The position numbers were made by a program, and so were the translations under genes. A stretch of DNA of 64,000 nt, from the NCBI RefSeq assembly GCF_022458985.1, contig NC_061774.1, positions 17,632,197 to 17,696,196 of the forward strand, in the 5' to 3' direction. The notes beneath the pieces were generated by a model. That model made no database searches. It had not been told where the DNA came from and worked only from the letters and a program-made list of their open reading frames with translations. This stretch comes from Mugil cephalus. Lineage: Eukaryota; Chordata; Actinopteri; Mugiliformes; Mugilidae. Of this stretch, positions 11,041 through 26,599 are shown one piece after another. Positions within the stretch are counted from its first letter, which is position 1; each line of letters opens with the position of its first letter.

Positions 11041-11470
11041 TATGTAATAATCAAGCAAAGCTTAAAAAAGAGAAGGGCGCTCTGTAAACATCACATAACC
11101 CACCAGAAATTGTCCGACTGGTGTCACATGCATTTTTTAAGTCTCCAACGCAGCCACACGCTGTTCGCTTGCACATTTGGCCACGTGAAAATGGATCCTT
11201 AACGCAGCCGATGATTTCCTTGTCACCCTCTCTCTTCGGGGTAGACCGTGGGAGTTAAAATGCAATTAAAAGGTTTGCAATAATGCGTATCGCTCTCCAT
11301 TAAATATGTATTATTCACGACCGGCAGAGCTATCATAATTGCTCTAGAGCCTAATGCATTTTTTAATACCTCACACGACAAAGAGATAAGAATAATTGAG
11401 AGTGAACTTGTTGTGTGTGACTCCATCCAAGGTGCGTCAGCGCGGTGACTCGAAAATGCACTTGGCATGT
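11041..11470. promoter_or_regulatory. Candidate noncoding regulatory block
   Basis: The stretch lacks coding potential and repeats but is unusually dense in homeodomain and related AT motifs set in otherwise mixed-composition sequence (GCAATTAAAAGG, CCATTAAATATG, TATTATTCACG, CCTAATGCATTTTTTAATACC, ATAAGAATAATTG). This texture is typical of conserved developmental enhancers near msx genes. No alignment was available. Confidence 0.25.
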
Positions 11471-14400
11471 AAAAAAAACAAAACAAAAAAAAAAACTGGG
11501 TTGCCTTTCTCGTATGTCGGACTTTCGCTGGTGAAATAATGTGCTTCACTTCAACCGGTTCAGAGGGGAAACAGCAAGACGTCATCGACAGCATCGGGCC
11601 ACAAGTGCACAACACATATTTCTTAAGGGAGATCTCTTCATTTCAGGGTTGAAACCACAGAGTAAATTTAAACAGCGTGCGAACACATATCTGATCTCAG
11701 CAATGGGCTTTTTCATCCAGCGCTTCAAAAATAGATACATAAGTCCCAGTCAGAGATTGCCCCGCATATATTTTGACCTTTAGTGCCCGTCCTTTGCGGC
11801 GAGCCCCTTCATTCCTCTTCCTCGTTTACACTTGCTCCTCTTTCTTATCGCACTCCTCCGCTCTCTCCCTCCACCCTCGCTCTGTTTACTGTTTGCGCTG
11901 CGGGCCCCTGGCAGAGCTGCGTTGCCATTCGTCACTCCAGCTGACTGCAGCGGAGAGGACAGGCCCTCTGACCCCACCACTGGGAAAGGAGCAAGGGAAC
12001 GAGGGGAAACGAAGAGTCACGGGGAGGGGGGGGCTGTTCAACGGGCGACGAGAGCAGAAGAAAAATAATTATTAAAGGGAGGGGCGCAGAGGCTCCGGTA
12101 ATGTTAACAACAACAATGTTAACAAATAGACTTGCTCTTTTTCTTTTAATTTACCCCAAAATACTGAGAGACATATACAAAATTCATAGAAAAGCTGTAA
12201 AAATTGGGCAATTTGCAACCGTTTTAAAATTTTGTCAAACCCCAATTTGTCAATTCTTTTACACTGCAAATTAAAAATGATCTACAATGAAACAAACAGT
12301 GAGCTTCAGAAAGGTTTGAAGGTTGATTTTTGTTCATCTTTACACAAAACCAAGCTGTTTGCCCCTACTTCCAATTTTTTTTTTTTTAACCCTTTGCATC
12401 CTGGATGTCTTGCATCTGCTCTACAAAAAGAAACCGCGCAAACCAGCGCAAAATTTCAAAGGTTGCAAAGTGTGACTGCAGAGGCCACTTCAATTTGACG
12501 CTGACTGAAACTGACACAGCATTTGCTGTGATTCATTTCCGTTGAGCTTCAGTCCAGAGTACGATGAAATAAATACGGGATGTCACCTCTTTTTTAGCTG
12601 GGACTGATGGACTCTGACGCTGGTCTGGTGGTGTTAACATGTTAACGTCTCGTTGTATTTTAGTATTTAGTCCACATGTTTCAACATTGTTTGGAGCTTA
12701 CCGACTAAATTTGGGGATGTGTTTTGTCAGGTGGAAATTTAAAAGGCCCATGGGCGCGTGGGCTTACGCTCAGCTAGCCGTCTCCTGCCAGTATGTGCGA
12801 ATTTAGGCGGACACGAGAATGGTATCGATCATCTCATGTCACTTCCACCAAGACGGTAACTAAGCTTATTAAGGAACACATCAGGATGTTCCTGTAACTG
12901 GTGGCAACACCAAAACTCTAAAGACTACAAACTAAAGTACAAACTTATCCGTTAGAAAAGAACCACTGCAACGCTGTCTTAAAATGTCGAGCCACTATGA
13001 GGCCAACGGTTTAATTCTCTCGAGCTTGAGGAGTGAACACTTATCTCTGAAAGGCATGTTTTCATGCCGGTGGTGGAGAGCGTCGTCTAGTAGATGCCGT
13101 GCCAAAACCGCGTAAGGGCTTGGGAATATTTTTTGGCCACTGACCGGGTACAGTAGAGGGCGCCAGCTTCTGCCCTGCCAAGGACTCCTGTTTCACAAAC
13201 AGTGACCTACATCTGTACACTTTGGTCTGCAGAAAATCTGGCCTGCAGGCGGTGGGATCGGGGATGGAAAAGATTAAGAAATTAAAACTCTTCAAGTGCC
13301 GACCGCCGTGTGGTCTGTAAACCAAAAATAAAAATGGGCAGGAAAAGAGCTTATCCAACCTATATATATATATAATACTTTTTTACTGTTAGAAATGTGC
13401 ATGCGACAGGGAGACTAGGGTAGAGTAGGAGCTTTTGTACGGGAAGAACACAGTCGTTGGCTCATAAACACCTATTGTTCTTATATTTCTCGGTTCCTGG
13501 TAACCTGTCGCTCCTTAAGACTGTGTGTGACGTTGCCTCAATCTCACTATCAGAGAGTATAACCTTTCATAGACTGACACAGTTTGCACTATCGCGCCGT
13601 AACGCAATGATCTCCAACGGATATGGGTCAAAAGCAGAGATGAGTCAACCTTTGTTGACGCTGACTCGATCAAGTCCAGGAAAATAACGACAGGTTTGAT
13701 GCACTGGATGTGTTGTTGTTTATATCACACTCATCTCTGGCCTGTCGCTACTTGTCAACCAGGCGGAGTAGAAAAACATCTCCGAAGCTAAACGCGTAAC
13801 AAGCCAAGACAGTGAGCACTGATCGAATTATGCCATGAATAATAAGCAAATGAGGTCCGTGGTTGATTAGTGTTCACAACGGGGGCGATGTCCATTCCAG
13901 CCATGCTCCGCCGCTTAGCTGCAGAGAGGTGCTCGTCTGGAGGAGACGGCTCCGAGTGGAGAGCATGATCTTAATGATGCCCGCGCTGGTAGGATGCCCC
14001 GTAGGTGAATGGCGACTATGTTAATGCTAATGGGCTAGCTTGTGGGGGGGGGGGAGCAGATGTGTCTTATCGCTTTAAGAGTCCAACATCAGCAGCAGGA
14101 AGTGACAGAGACGGAGCAACCGACAACTACGCAGAGAAACTGGAAGACGGTTGTCTCTTCCACCTGGGCTCAAAATAAACGCGCGGCGTTTTAGGTTGAC
14201 GGCTGCTGTCTGAGTGTGTCAGCAAACAGTGCTGACTGCGGCGAGGACGGGAGCTGATGACCACGTCTGCTGAACCGCGTCACTGCCCCCCTTTAAAAAG
14301 GCTGCTTAGTCATTTACTATTATTGACGGAAAAGGACAAACCGAGCATGCGACACGAGCTGCTTTGACAAAGGCTCATGGAAAATACTATTGTCATCATT

Positions 14401-17400
14401 AGCGAGACATTTTAGGAACGTGTTACTAAAAAGCAAAGTTTCACATTCCTGTGAAACACCCACTTAAAGCGGTGATTCACGCTTTTTGTAAAAAAAACTG
14501 TCTGTTTCAAACATCTTTCCCTATTTGAAGTGGTTATAATCTGACATGCCAAATCTCTTTCTTTGACAAAAAGAAAAAAAAAAAAACACTTTCTGTTCTC
14601 TGTGAGTAAAAGATCTCAACCACATTCAAAGTTTATGGTATACTGACAGCCTACTAGGTACCAACCAGTTTCTTATTAACTCTCGTCTTTTTCCCAAGCA
14701 GAACCTTATGTTTTTTAGACCTTAATTATGCAAAATAGTTTGTGTTTTAAAAGTTATAAGCAGAAAGTCGGTCCCAGGAACTTAGGACGTGGAGTTTGGA
14801 AGCTACTGTAAGTCGGGACATCACATCCTTGGCTTTCAATGAAAACATTCTAATATTAACCTCTGTTACAGTTTTATTTAGACTGTTGTCTAGTTTCCCA
14901 GCTCATCACAAGGGCTGAATGCTGAATTGGAGGCTTCGAGTAAACAGGTCAATAGGCGCTTAACACTGTTGCTCCCTCATGCGTTACACAAGGAAAGTAA
15001 CAGTGAATTTATTACTTGATCAAATAAAAGGTAAAAATATAAACGACGGTTACATTATGTTTTTATCACAGAAGGATGAAGTAAATCACTGATTAGAATG
15101 TAAGAGGGTGGAGTAGAAGGTCGGGGAAGATAAAAACCAACTACAACCATTGCCGGGATCTCCCAGGAGAATATAAATCCCTGGCAGTTTTTTTTATTTA
15201 TTTTTTTTAGGTTCTGCTCTGTGCATCTGAAAAAGGGGATTAACAGAGCAGGAGGATAGTACAGAAGACCACTCAGCAACAGACATCCCACTCAAGCGAT
15301 GGCACGGTGACAAGCTGAACAAACATCCCCAACAGAGAGACGGAGAGAACAGGAAGGAGGAGTGGGGAGGGAGATAAGGACGGCGGGGATGGAAAGACGG
15401 ACTGAGAGCGGACTGTGACGAAGGCCACGATAATAAAAAGCAGTCCTCTCTCTCCCTTTGAAGGGCTGAACTCTGAAAATCTTTGAGAAAGGCCATTGTT
15501 TCTGTTTATTTGTGCTGACTTGATTTGGATCCGCATGCTGGTTATTTGGATTTAACATCGCAAGTATTTAGAATTCATGCTTAGGCCAATAAAAGTATTT
15601 CCCATGATCTTTAGAGGAGTGGTTAAACTCATTTTCAGCTCAAATGGGGCACCAGACAAGGTTAAAAAAATGTAATTGAATAAAAATAATAATTAGAATT
15701 AAGGCTAAGATTCAATGGTGATGTTATTCAATGCAGAATAGTTTTTAATTTGATTTATTTATTTTCTGGACCATGCGACAGGAGTTTGAAAACACAGATT
15801 TTATTCATTATAATTTGGGCGATTAAGACATGTTTGCATGCAATTTATATTAAGAGCGAAGAAAAAAAAACAATAAATAAACACTAGACTGTCTGTTTCA
15901 GGGAGATTTACAAATAATTATACGGGAACAATAATGTACGAGAGAAAAGGGGGTGGACAAAGAGGAAAGTCAGCAAAACACAGCTTCTCTCACATGGTCC
16001 AGGAATAGAAATAACTCAAACAATCACTGCTGCAGCAAGACGGAGCTGTGTCTGTGCATTTATGCTGTTTTTTTTTGTTTTTTTTTTCAATTCCATTGAA
16101 GGAAAACAGACCACAGACACAATTTGGTCTATTTTAGGAGGGGACTCGTCAAACAGGAGCACAGCAGGAGCTGCTTTTAGCCCCTGGAAAGTTCAGATGG
16201 GACCATGCGAGCAGACACAGACGTGAACACACAGCTGGGAGACTGTACGTACAAGGATTTAATCCTTTATTTGGTCAACGTTGGAGAAGCAAAAGATACT
16301 GCATCACATCAGCATTGCTCTTTGACTGAGCATCGCACTCCAGCCGGGTCTCTTCTCTCACCTTCAGTGACATCATTGATAGAGAAACCGAGACAAGGGA
16401 GGACAAGCGACACCACAGCCAACCGGCTTGTCTTATTATAGCTAAAATGCTGAATGACCAATAGCAGACCAGAAGGAGAGATCCTCACTGATCCGTCCAT
16501 CTGCGTTCACTACTCTTACGGGAAAAATATAGTTGAAAAACATCGACTCTAACAACACACCAGTTGACCAGACGCAGCTCTAACCCACACAATCTGCTGT
16601 GAGCCACTTCAGGGCTTATTGTGCATGTAACAATGTAATGCGACTCCCGACTGGAAATAAAAATCCCTCCGGCTCCCTCCTTCAGAACGAGGTCAAATGT
16701 CGGGGTCGGCTGCCGAACAGCCATCCTGCAGCTCGTGTGTTGCTCAAGGACACCGCAGCAGGGCGGACGCTCGCAGGCTTGAAACCCAGTCTCTCTGGTG
16801 CTCATCGCACCAGCCTGCTCCAAATTTACTCTCGGCAGTCCTCGCACTCGACAAGTTCTGCAGACTAACGTGTTTCCTCCCAGTACGTATTAGCGAGAAA
16901 TACAAGCATATAAGCCCAATGCTGTCAGGAAACAGGTCATTTTGATAGAAAGTTAGTGATATGAAGCTACGACCCGATGCCAAAAGTTTGTTGCTGTGTA
17001 ACTAAAACAATGTACTACAAATCAGAGTTGAATTAGCTTCAATTAGTTTTTTTGTTTGTTTTTTTTTACTATGCTCCAATGACCAATCATATCAATCATA
17101 CGTGTTTGTTTCACCAGTTTATTGTTGAATGGATGACAAGAACCAACAACCTCAAGGAAAACTTCTTCAACAGCAACCACATGACAATGTAGGTGGCCGT
17201 GCTCGGCTGTTTGGTGGCGCTGTCGATGCCTACAAGCCTACAGCCAAGCTAGCAGGTCTAGGTCTGTGAGGGTACACTTGCACACAGTCAGAGGTTCATT
17301 TAGTTTAAATGTCAGGATGCTAAAAAGCAGTCTGGACCAAAAATGCACCGTTCAATCAACCAGTATTTCAGAGCCAAACCCTAAACAAAGGATCTATTGA

Positions 17401-17647
17401 CTCGGCTTCGGAGCACCCACAAGGATGTCATAAACATCAAAGTGTAAATGCTGAAAGAAGATTTTCAGGAAGGCTTAACAGGTTGGAGGAAACACTTAAA
17501 ACCAAAGGCACAACGATAATCAGGAAATTGACGCCTGGTGAACTGTGGGTACAAACGCTCAGTCGATTAGGGAAATGTAAGCAGATTAGTAGCAAGCTGT
17601 GGAAGTTAGGCCAATAAATTGGTGGGAAACAGCGAGTAGTCACGTTT

Positions 17648-18235
17648 GACATTGTCACACCGTGGTGAGGGCGTCTTGTCTTGGGGTTGTTCTGTCCTGT
17701 CATTTCCTGTTTTATTTTGAAAAGTAACGCTCCTCTCGTTTCAGGCCACTTGCCCTTCCTCATGTGTCACAAGTCTGATTGTCTTCCCTGATTCCTGATT
17801 GTGTCCACCTGTCCCCTATTTCCCTCCATGTGTTTAAGTAGTCTGTGTTCCCCTTGTCTTGTGCCAGAGTGTTGTCGTCGTCAACTTGTTCTCGTGCCTT
17901 GCTTCATGTTTTCAACCAAAGAATTTCCAAGTAAGCCTGTGAATCCTCTCGGAGAAATAGTTTTTGTTTGTCTAGTCCTTTCTTAGTTATTTCCTCAGTT
18001 CTGAGGTTTCCTCCATTCGGAGTGTTTTGTTTTTAATTAGTGATTTGTTTCTTCGATTTGTATTTCCTCCTTTTGGAGAGTTTTTGTTTTCATTGATTAG
18101 AATTACGTCCAGGAATTTTTGTGGCCATTTGTTTGTCCCTCTGTGAGGGATCTCTGAACATTCCAATTAAACCCCCTTTGTCATCTCTGCATACTGAGTC
18201 CTGAGTTCTGCTTCGAGTCCCGGCCTGACAGACAT
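17648..18235 (+). mobile_element. Solo LTR of a retrotransposon with 5-bp target duplication
   Basis: The LTR spans 17653-18230 (578 bp). It begins TGTCA and ends TGACA, the inverted TG...CA termini of LTRs, and is flanked on both sides by the same five bases, GACAT (17648-17652 and 18231-18235). A poly(A) signal ATTAAA lies at 18166-18171, fitting an R-U5 boundary close to the 3' end and giving + orientation. Inside, two imperfect copies of a TTTCCTCC...GGAG...GTTTTTGTTTT unit are seen. There is no internal gag/pol sequence, so this is what remains after recombination between two LTRs. The intact target duplication suggests a fairly young insertion. Family (Gypsy, BEL or ERV) is not determined. 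Confidence 0.8.
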
Positions 18236-20161
18236 GGCGAGAGAGGTTTGTGCGTTGCTGGAAATTTCAGTGCACAAAAGATACCTAGAAATTCCACGTG
18301 CACCACGTGATTTGCTACAGTCATTTGAAGAATTTAATGCAAATATCTCTAAAAAAAAAAAAGTATATATCCTACAGTGGAGACGAGCAAATAAAGATGT
18401 AAAAGGAGAGTACACAGTTTCCAGGTTTCATGAATTTGCTGTCAGCTGCAGGGTAACAGTTTCCAAAGTGATCCGACAAGCCTGGTGGTCACATGACTGG
18501 TCACACACTGCAATATATGCTTTTATATAGCATGTAGCATGTAGCACCCAAGTATGTGACTCACTTGCGCAGTGCATGAAAAAAAATAACCAGAGGGACA
18601 TTAATAGCATGGACAAAATCCATGTCATTTGTTTAAAAGGATTTGAGGATACGAGGGAAGAGTGCAGGAGCGGAAGTGGAGGTGGACGGCTATGTTCATC
18701 TTCTCTAATTGTCCCGCCTGGAAGCCTCCTTTCCTGCCTGGAACACCCGCTGTTCTTCAATAATTCAATATGTGGCCCAACAGGGCACCAAGCCAGCGTT
18801 GGTTGCTTTACAACAGATTTTTGAATCGCAGATTTATTAAAGCTGGTACGTATGCACATGTTTAACAAGAGGGGAAAACGCAAACACGTGCTGCTCACAT
18901 GTAGAGCTTTCGCCGTGTTCTACACGGGCTAAATTACGTCTTCAAATGGAATTCAAAAAGCCGCTAACTTCAAGTAAGGCCGTGAGAGATAAAAATAGCA
19001 GAATCACTTCTTCTGAGGCTTGCAGAGACATCTGTTTAATAAATTCTTAAAACTGTACTTTCAAAACAGATCTTTTTCCATATCTAGATAGTTTTATTAC
19101 AACTATACAATTTCACTGTTTATCCTCTCTCTGTGCGTATAGTAGCTTGATCTTGATCGTTTTATTGCGCTGAACTGTTTTATCTGGATTTCTAACTGTT
19201 GCTTTGTAGTGCAACCCAGAGATGAAGACATGTCATCACATTTGTTTTTTCACGATGCCCTCCGGCCAAAGTGGAAACACACAGCTGAGTTGCAACACAG
19301 TTGCTCTCTGTTTGAACTGGCTTTTGTGTTTCTGTTTATGTTGCGCGCATATCTCATGTCACCTTGCGTGTTATTAAGTTTCAAGAAAGAGTTGACTGGC
19401 CAGATCTCCGTCGGTACGGCAGAAGCTATTGGGGGGAGATCGATGAGTCACGGGCTCTCAGGAGACGGCGTGGACGCACAATAGTAAAGGCTATAGATGG
19501 CACTGCTCTCAGAATAAACCTCCCCCCCGGGGAAATGTATGGATGTCACAGCCTCATGTCCCATGTGGAAGAGCCACTTCCAGCCACACAAACACATCAG
19601 ACCTAAAAGATGTGGTCCTTAGCCGGCTTATGAGAAAGTGTGCGGCAGGTACAGCCACACAAACATCGCGCTGTGCTTTAGTCTCTGAGGTAAACAGCAA
19701 TATTGAGCCCAGATGTGCTCGGCTCAGCCTTTCTAAAGAGCGCCGAGGCTCCCCGGGAGAAGACACACACATTAAGCCAGAGCACACAACGCCCGGCTGT
19801 TGCGTTGTAGGGGGTTAGAACAGTTTTCCAACAATAACACCACGAGGGAATAAAAACACAGCGACTTTCTGTACATTCTGTACGTCTGCGTGTTCCAAAA
19901 AAAAAACATTTCTAAAATGTCTGTGAAAACAAAAATAATATATATATATATAAAAAAAAAAAAGTCATAACCCAAGAGAAGCTTTCTGTCTTAAGACCTC
20001 AAAGCCAAAGCTTTTAGGTGTGTCTTTATGTTTAAATAGGTCATGTTGTTTGGCCGACCTGCTTGGGGGAAATGTCTCTTGAAAACCACTTGAAAGAACG
20101 AAACAAAAGACAGAAACTGCTAGAGGTGGGATTACTCTCAGGATAGAGGACAAGGTCTGCC

Positions 20162-20192
<31 letters not shown>

Positions 20193-23100
20193 TTGAGCAT
20201 GCGTGTTAGCGCCAAGATCAAGTTCCCTCAGTGAGGAATCTGTCAACTTGTTACTGTGCCCAAGTCACCGCTGCCGTTATAACGAGCACACAAAGAAACG
20301 TGAAGAAGGTTAACTGCGTGTCTAATGATGTTATGATTGCTGACAGCCCTTTCTGCCTTTAACACAACATGAAACATGAGGACACAGCGAGATAGATCGA
20401 GAGATAGATAAAGAGAGAGACAGAGAGGGAGAGAGAGAAAAGGTGTTCAAAGATGCAGAACCTGAAAATCCACAACAAAGATGGAGGATAGTGCAGAGGT
20501 TGTTTCGGGGAAGCACACCTGCTCCACAGCTTTGAAGAGTAGATGAAAGCTTCCTTATGATTGCACTTTCAACAACACAAATGTCAGTGGCGGCTCTGAG
20601 TGCTCAACGCACTGCAGCTTAAGACAACACATGCAAATAGACTGAAAAAAAAATAAATAAAAAAAATAAAAAAAGCAAAGCAAACACTGAAACACACAAA
20701 CAACAAAAACGTCATCGTCATTAAGGCACTGCGAGGGTTTCCCGGCCGCGCTTTCAAGTTTCCAGTGGAACGGTTTGTGCTATTTGCGGCGTTACAGGGT
20801 TTCTCTCTTTGCAGCGTTTTGTTTCTGAACGCTGCCATCGTGGAGGAGATGCGCTCGTTTTAGCCGCCCGCTCGTGTTTTGTCTTTTGTGCATCGGCGAC
20901 ACGTGAGGTGTGTCCAGTTAAGAAACGAACTCCACCCCTCTCATAGCTCACATTTGTCATATCTCACGTTACAGAACTGCTTTGTGAGGTGCGATCCTCG
21001 GATTTTAGTGCTTTTTTTTCCCTCCCCTCACTGGTGTGCACTGAAGCGAGTACTGTATCTCAGCTTTGCTGCTGCATGCAGTAAGAATTTAAAATGTTGC
21101 TCCGAATCTCAGTTGCGCCTAACAGGCTAGGACAGGAGAGGAGAAGGACGGTGAGAAATCCCAAAGAAAGTGCCTTTTGTTTTCCGAGTGTGCTGGCTCC
21201 ACCTTCTACCTTAAACAGATTTTTGATAGGATTGAATGAATCTGTACGTCGTGTGCAGTCATGTTTAATGAAACGCCACTCAGACAAAGGCAATTAGAGG
21301 ACTGTCAATTCCTGAGAACATATATATATATATCAGAATGATTGCGGGTAGAAAACAGTCTCTTTATCTCAATCAGATAAAATCTCATTCTCAATCTGAG
21401 CAGACGCAACACTGCCCGTGTAAGAACCCGAAGGCTTCTGTTCCAGCAACACTGAACTCTAACAATCCCCAATCCCCAAAACTCGTGCCATTTACCATCG
21501 GCACAACGGAGAGTTTCATCTTTTATTCAGCAGGCCGCTCATGATGAATTCAACAGACATTATCTAAAAGCCTGTAAGTTGAAAGTTAGGTAACATGCAA
21601 ATCCCTGTCTCAGATGATGGTGTTACCTGAAGTGTTCCGAGATGTCTTTTTTAAACGCCAAGAATAAGTCTATTAATATGAGAGCGGCGAGGACTGGTTG
21701 GCCTCGGCGATACCAGGGAACAGCAACACACGGGAAGCTGCTACATCTAGTGGACTTCAGGCAGAACTTCAGGTCAGGAACCAGCTGTTATGCAATGACA
21801 TGCCGACAGCACCTCTTTAATACTTTTATGAATGAATCAAAGAATAGAGTGGTGCTCTTCTTGTTCAATATATTATTTTTGCCTCAAATGGCACCAGTCT
21901 GGCCGGAAATAACCCCGTCCTTCGATGAGTTAGGTGTAGGTAGCTCTTAAGATACAGCCTTATTTTCTTCTTTTGATAGCTGTGAGTCATGTTTTTGTTT
22001 TTTGTTTTTTTTTGTTTCACAAACTGTTTTATTCATAACCGGCGTTAGTTTCGACCGACTGCGGGGAAATCCGGGATGAGCTGGAGCGAGCTTGTCAGCT
22101 GGCTGCCTGCTGACCCAATGAAACTGACAGCACTGTGTCACAGAGAGGTCGAGAGGTCGCGGAGGTGTGGCTCACCTACGCCGTGTCTCAATTTGACAAC
22201 CTCGCAACCTCAGCGCAGAGCCTCGGACATACCCTCCTGAAACAATGTAAGACACGAGGGACAAAATCATTGCTCTGTACAAAAAGATCTAAATTTTGAT
22301 CTTTCTCATAAAAAGTGTCTGTATGTTTTGACGGCCAGGAACAACTACTGCAACAGGAACCTGTTTCACTGTACACATGGTCATGCGAATACTGCATTAA
22401 GTTAAGTTGCAAAATGCGAACTTCTCCTTTAATCCACCATGAGTCCCGGTGGATTCAATAATCGCTCAGCCGAGGAAATTTTAAAGCTTGCCCAACTTGA
22501 AGCCTCATTGACTATTCTGTCTGAGAAACTCAGATTAGCTCTATCAGTATTTGAATAACTCCCCGAGGCACATTTCCATAACATTATCGTCATTCCTGTA
22601 GCCCTATTCGCATGTCCATCATGTGGCGGTTTTGTTTTTTCACTGTACGTGTTTGTATTTATTATTATAAACATACGTGATCATTAAATGTGACAGAACA
22701 TTACCCATTTTTTCTTTATTTTTTTCCATTTATCAGATGTTAGATTTACACCAAAAACATCTGAAACTGGAGACTGCGGTTGTTGGTCAATCAGAGCCAT
22801 TAAAGGCCTTATTATCAGCCTAATGCTGGGTTAAATTTCAAAATGGAGAGGAGCAAATGGACTGTGAAATATGTGCTAATGGTAACAAGATTTCCCCACG
22901 TTTACAGGGGGGGAAATGGAAAGAGAGAGTGGGAGAGAGACCATATAATGCCCTGTTCTGTTATCACCGAGTCTGCACATATAATTTCACAGAGTTTTGG
23001 AGTCAGAGTTCTGAGACGAGCACAATTAAACCAGGAACTGCAGAGGGACAGGGCTGGTGTAATGCCGCGTTCGTTGCAAAGTTCACGGAGACAGGCCGAG

Positions 23101-24430
23101 TTCAGCTAAAGTTATACTGTTTGAAAACAAAGCTCACGTCAAACAAATAAATCCCGACCTCCTGCGACATCCAAGAGCAATATGAAAACACGTGTTTACG
23201 ATTGAGGCGGCGCGAGATGTGCAATTTGCAGAAATCGTTCCCCCCTTTTTTTCTTCCAAACGTAATTTCACATCTTCAGGGGAAATTTGATATTCATTAA
23301 AGAGTGCAACACCTCTGCACCCGGGCCACCCAGATGTGTACCTGAACGTTCGCGCTGGATCCCAGCTCATTTTTCTTAGCACACGAGAGCAGCCAACAGT
23401 CACGCAGTGTTACACCATGCTACTGTGAAGCTCTGAATCAGATTGGTAAACTGAATAGCTCACTGGTTCGACTAATGGGTTTTGGCTCGTCAGCCACTGC
23501 TTTCCGTCTTTACATTGGATTTTTGCATTTTTTTAGGAACCTTTGAAAGTTGAAACGCCTGCATCTTGGATACATAATAGTTTAAATCCACACGTTAAGC
23601 ATTAAGACCACTACTCCGTTGCCGCTGTTAGGCCCAGATGATTTACTGTTGTACCGTGAGTGACTAATCAGCTCGGTTTGTGTATGAATTAGTGACACAC
23701 AACAAGCTCCAAACTCAAAGACTGTGAAGTTAAGCATTCTTCCTTCAGTAATGAATCCAGACTAGAGTGGGAGTGACAGAAGAAGTGAGCAGTACGTGCA
23801 GCGGCGAGCACGGCTGTCCCCTTGTGTTCGGGATGGAACTAAACCATTTATGATCAGGAGCTAAAATCCATCACGCTGTAAAGGTCAGTGCAGACATTTA
23901 GATACGCAACAGCAGAAAACAAGAACACAAATAATAAAATTAATGTTCCAGTGTTGTGTATGCTTGTATAGGGCAGAGCTATCATTAGTTATGAGTAACG
24001 CTAATGTGTGTGGTTCAGATGGGGAGGGGTAGTCCTGGAAAGAAAGAAGAAAAGTAGAACTTTTCCGGGGGGAAAACATGGCACGGAGACTGGGGCGAGA
24101 ACTAGATGGGGACACGCTGGATGTGGAGTAAACAAAAGAAACTGGATAACAGAAGCAGATGGGCTCCCAGACTCAATTGAAGAACTGAGATTGACTTCAG
24201 AAACACCCATTTAAAGTTGTGGCTGTAACTTTTTCGTATTGTGCGCATGGCCCGAACAACTAAAGGGAGCAAAAGAGAAAATGACCTATAGACTTCAATT
24301 TAATATCAAACATATAAAACATTAACATTTATGAAAGAAAATATGCATCATAAAATAATCTAAAGGCTATAACAAATAAATATGTGTGTGTTTGGAAAGA
24401 CTTTAATGGAAGAATGCACTTGGGTCGTGC
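18236..24430. other. Gene-free interval drd1-msx2, second part
   Basis: No exon supported. Contents: (TG)n at 20165-20193, (TA)n near 19940 and 21320, GA-rich sequence at 20395-20440, and AT-rich stretches. A block at 22780-23110 combines ATTAAAGGCCTTATTATC-type homeodomain/POU motifs with unbiased composition and might be regulatory. Otherwise nothing stands out. Confidence 0.45.
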
Positions 24431-24743
24431 TTTTTCTCTGATAATTATCAGATTTCTCTCCATATCCAGGGCTGACGAGTGAAAAATATGTACAAAAAGA
24501 GCAGAAACAAAACAACAACAACGGTTACAATGAAGCTTTCAGACAGTAAAGGAGACTCAAAGTGTTGTTTCCTCGTCCCTCCATGAAATGGACCATTCAG
24601 AAGATTCTTCTTGTGACTCAAGAGAAAATCCACTTTGCAGACAAGTTTTTTTCCCACGTGGCGCATCATTTAATGATACACTCTTGTCATTCCTTGTTAA
24701 AAACACTCTCTGTCTCCGTAGTCCTGCAGTGATGCTTCCTCCC

Positions 24744-25979
<1,236 letters not shown>

Positions 25980-26194
25980 GCTTCCTTTTTGGACCGCGAT
26001 CAATATTTAATTTCAATCCAGAAGCCACATACCTTACGTTGTTTGTTTTTTTTTTTTATGTGTCACGGAGCGCAAACACGCGGCGTGCGGGTCGGAGCAA
26101 CTCTCCCGAAGTTGTCACAAAGTTGGGAAAAAAAACTTTGGCAGACGCGGACCTTGAGCCAAACGATGCGTCCTGATCCCGGGGTCCTGGGAAG

Positions 26195-26245
26195 ACTTGT
26201 GATTGGACGGTGTGTTTGGGGCAGTCTACCACACCCCTAAGCACA
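26195..26245 (-). promoter_or_regulatory. Candidate msx2 promoter elements (CCAAT, CACCC)
   Basis: On the minus strand, about 220 bases upstream of the ATG, a CCAATC box (26201-26206) lies close to a GGGGTGTGG element (about 26228-26236), in CpG-containing sequence. No convincing TATA box is present. Position and motifs only. Confidence 0.3.
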
Positions 26246-26599
26246 GCTACACATGAGCCTCATTTACCAGTAATTACCAAGGAGAAGATTGTTCCTTGAA
26301 AATAGCTCACAGTGTTTTATCATAATTACTGACAGCGTTTTTTTTTTTTTTTTTTACTGCGAGCTGACAGTGAGAACACAGAAGCTGCTTGATACCTCGA
26401 ATTAATACATAAGAATCTTGGACTGAAACCTGGCTACAAATACATGTAAATCAATCCCCCGTGTGCTAAACTCTACCCCAGCCATTAGGCTGTGTCTCCC
26501 GAGCATCAGCAGCAGCTGGATAGAGCGGATCGGGGTGGGATCTATCTTAAAAGTCGGATTTTCTGCTGCACAAAAGCTGACAGAGCTGCTAAGTCAAGC

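Larger units (their letters stand above)
7271..17647. other. Gene-free interval drd1-msx2, first part
   Basis: No exon or RNA gene could be supported. It contains a (TAAGC)n pentanucleotide run, a 30-base poly-T at 10438-10467, CCT-rich runs near 10835-10875, a G10 run near 14045 and scattered homopolymers. In mammals the MSX2-DRD1 interval is also a gene desert, so distal enhancers are expected here. Two blocks with homeodomain-type motif density are listed separately. Confidence 0.5.

Noticed and set aside
16690-16800. Block resembling a tRNA-derived or other fish repeat (CTGCAGCTCGTGTGTTGCTCAAGGACAC)
   Set aside because: I have a sense of a common fish repeat here, but termini and copy features could not be shown from this window alone.
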